Assembly: GCA_964612465.1 (NCBI GenBank)
Contig: CAZTDF010000254.1
Location: forward strand, 1-6,224
Source of the DNA: JAFGPJ01 sp964612465
GTDB lineage: Bacteria > Planctomycetota > Phycisphaerae > Sedimentisphaerales > Anaerobacaceae
DNA: 6,224 bases
Reading direction: 5' to 3'
This document shows, piece by piece, positions 5,979 to 6,224 of this stretch. Under the pieces are notes generated by a model. It ran no database searches. It was not told where the DNA came from and worked only from the letters and a program-made list of their open reading frames with translations. Every line of letters begins with the position of its first letter. Within the stretch, counting starts at the first letter, position 1. Position numbers and translations under genes: made by a program.

Positions 5979-6145
5979 TCTGCCCCGTTGTATATTTCCT
6001 CTATATTCATTACGATTGCAGCAACTCTTGGTAGTTTATCTGGCACCCATTTCTGAACTTCATCGAACATATCTCCTTCTGTTAATCTTTCAGCAGTGCC
6101 TTTTATCCGGAAAGAGCCTTTTTCCTTATCGCGCACAGAAAAAGC
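5966..6145 (-). pseudogene. C-terminal half of a PPOX-family (pyridoxamine 5'-phosphate oxidase-like) flavin protein
   Basis: From codon 6145-6143 to TGA at 5968-5966, about 59 residues match the C-terminal half of small PPOX-fold FMN-binding proteins. They include A-F-S-V-R-D-K-E-K-G, I-K-G-T-A-E, E-G-D-M-F-D-E-V and V-P-D-K-L-P, then V-x-x-I-E-E-I-Y. Full members have about 130 residues, with an N-terminal half carrying the F-I-A-T-V / G-x-P-N strand and much of the flavin site. That half is absent: upstream of 6145 the DNA switches to the antisense of the hydrolase 3' end. The frame stays open through that segment to the window edge, with a usable ATG at 6208, so a chimeric polypeptide (M-L-F-E-E-L-F-H-L-I...) could be translated. 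It is unlikely to bind flavin. The fragment ends 46 bases before the zinc-ribbon ATG, so it was probably the first gene of the same operon. I call it a truncated pseudogene, with the caveat that the window ends here. Confidence 0.68.
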
Positions 6146-6224
6146 GATCTTGCCGAATCCGTCAATCGACGTTGTGTCTATCAAATGGAACAATTCCTCG
6201 AAGAGCATATTACAAAAAACAATC
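6146..6224 (+). repeat. Direct repeat copy 2: displaced 3' end of a hydrolase gene (runs off the window)
   Basis: On the + strand these bases encode D-L-A-E-S-V-N-R-R, then V-Y-Q-M-E-Q-F-L-E-E-H-I, the C-terminus of a hydrolase like that at 3159-4139 and in the same orientation. The match to 4056-4134 starts abruptly at 6146; immediately left is PPOX coding sequence on the other strand. There is no body of a hydrolase gene attached. The copy reaches the last base of the window, so its true length is unknown. Confidence 0.93.

Noticed and set aside
6146..6224. Repeat explained as a simple assembly overlap or circular contig end
   Set aside because: The two copies differ at 5 of 79 positions, so they are not the same stretch read twice. 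A chimeric join at 6146 still cannot be excluded without reads.
1..6224. CRISPR array, rRNA, intact transposase or integrase
   Set aside because: No regularly spaced repeats, rRNA-like sequence, or recombinase motifs were seen on either strand.

Overview
The window looks bacterial. It has signal peptides, a Shine-Dalgarno-led gene pair and compact reading frames. A GH9 glycosidase, a BD-FAE-type esterase with a G-W-P-H-T-M-D end, an AP2-domain remnant and a transporter fused to a NifX-like domain together suggest an environmental polysaccharide degrader. The PVC group (Planctomycetes, Lentisphaerae, Verrucomicrobia) is a reasonable guess, but it is inferred from gene content and is not secure.

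Left part, + strand: a secreted GH9 enzyme (126-2279) is followed by a decayed AP2 DNA-binding domain gene broken by a TAA codon (2327-2653). Then comes about 450 bp without a gene, rich in inverted repeats and dispersed short repeats (2654-3098), and then a secreted alpha/beta hydrolase (3159-4139). GH9 and esterase could act on the same plant-type polysaccharide outside the cytoplasm, but the gap and the AP2 remnant between them argue against one transcript.

Right part, - strand: the reading order is the C-terminal half of a PPOX-family flavin protein (6145-5966), a small Gly/Arg-rich zinc-ribbon protein (5919-5698), a cation diffusion facilitator fused to a dinitrogenase-cofactor (NifX-like) domain (5695-4391), and a Fur-family pseudogene with a TAG codon and an apparent internal deletion (4333-4133). 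This looks like a metal or redox operon whose middle two genes are intact while both outer genes are damaged.

The most notable structure is a direct repeat. The last 79 bp of hydrolase coding sequence before its final His codon (4056-4134) recur at the right window edge (6146-6224) with 5 differences. The second copy begins exactly where PPOX homology stops. The whole - strand block is therefore bracketed by two copies of one gene's 3' end, as expected for a cassette or island inserted at a gene terminus, or for a duplication/recombination scar. No integrase or transposase is visible, and the repeat runs off the window, so the mechanism is open.
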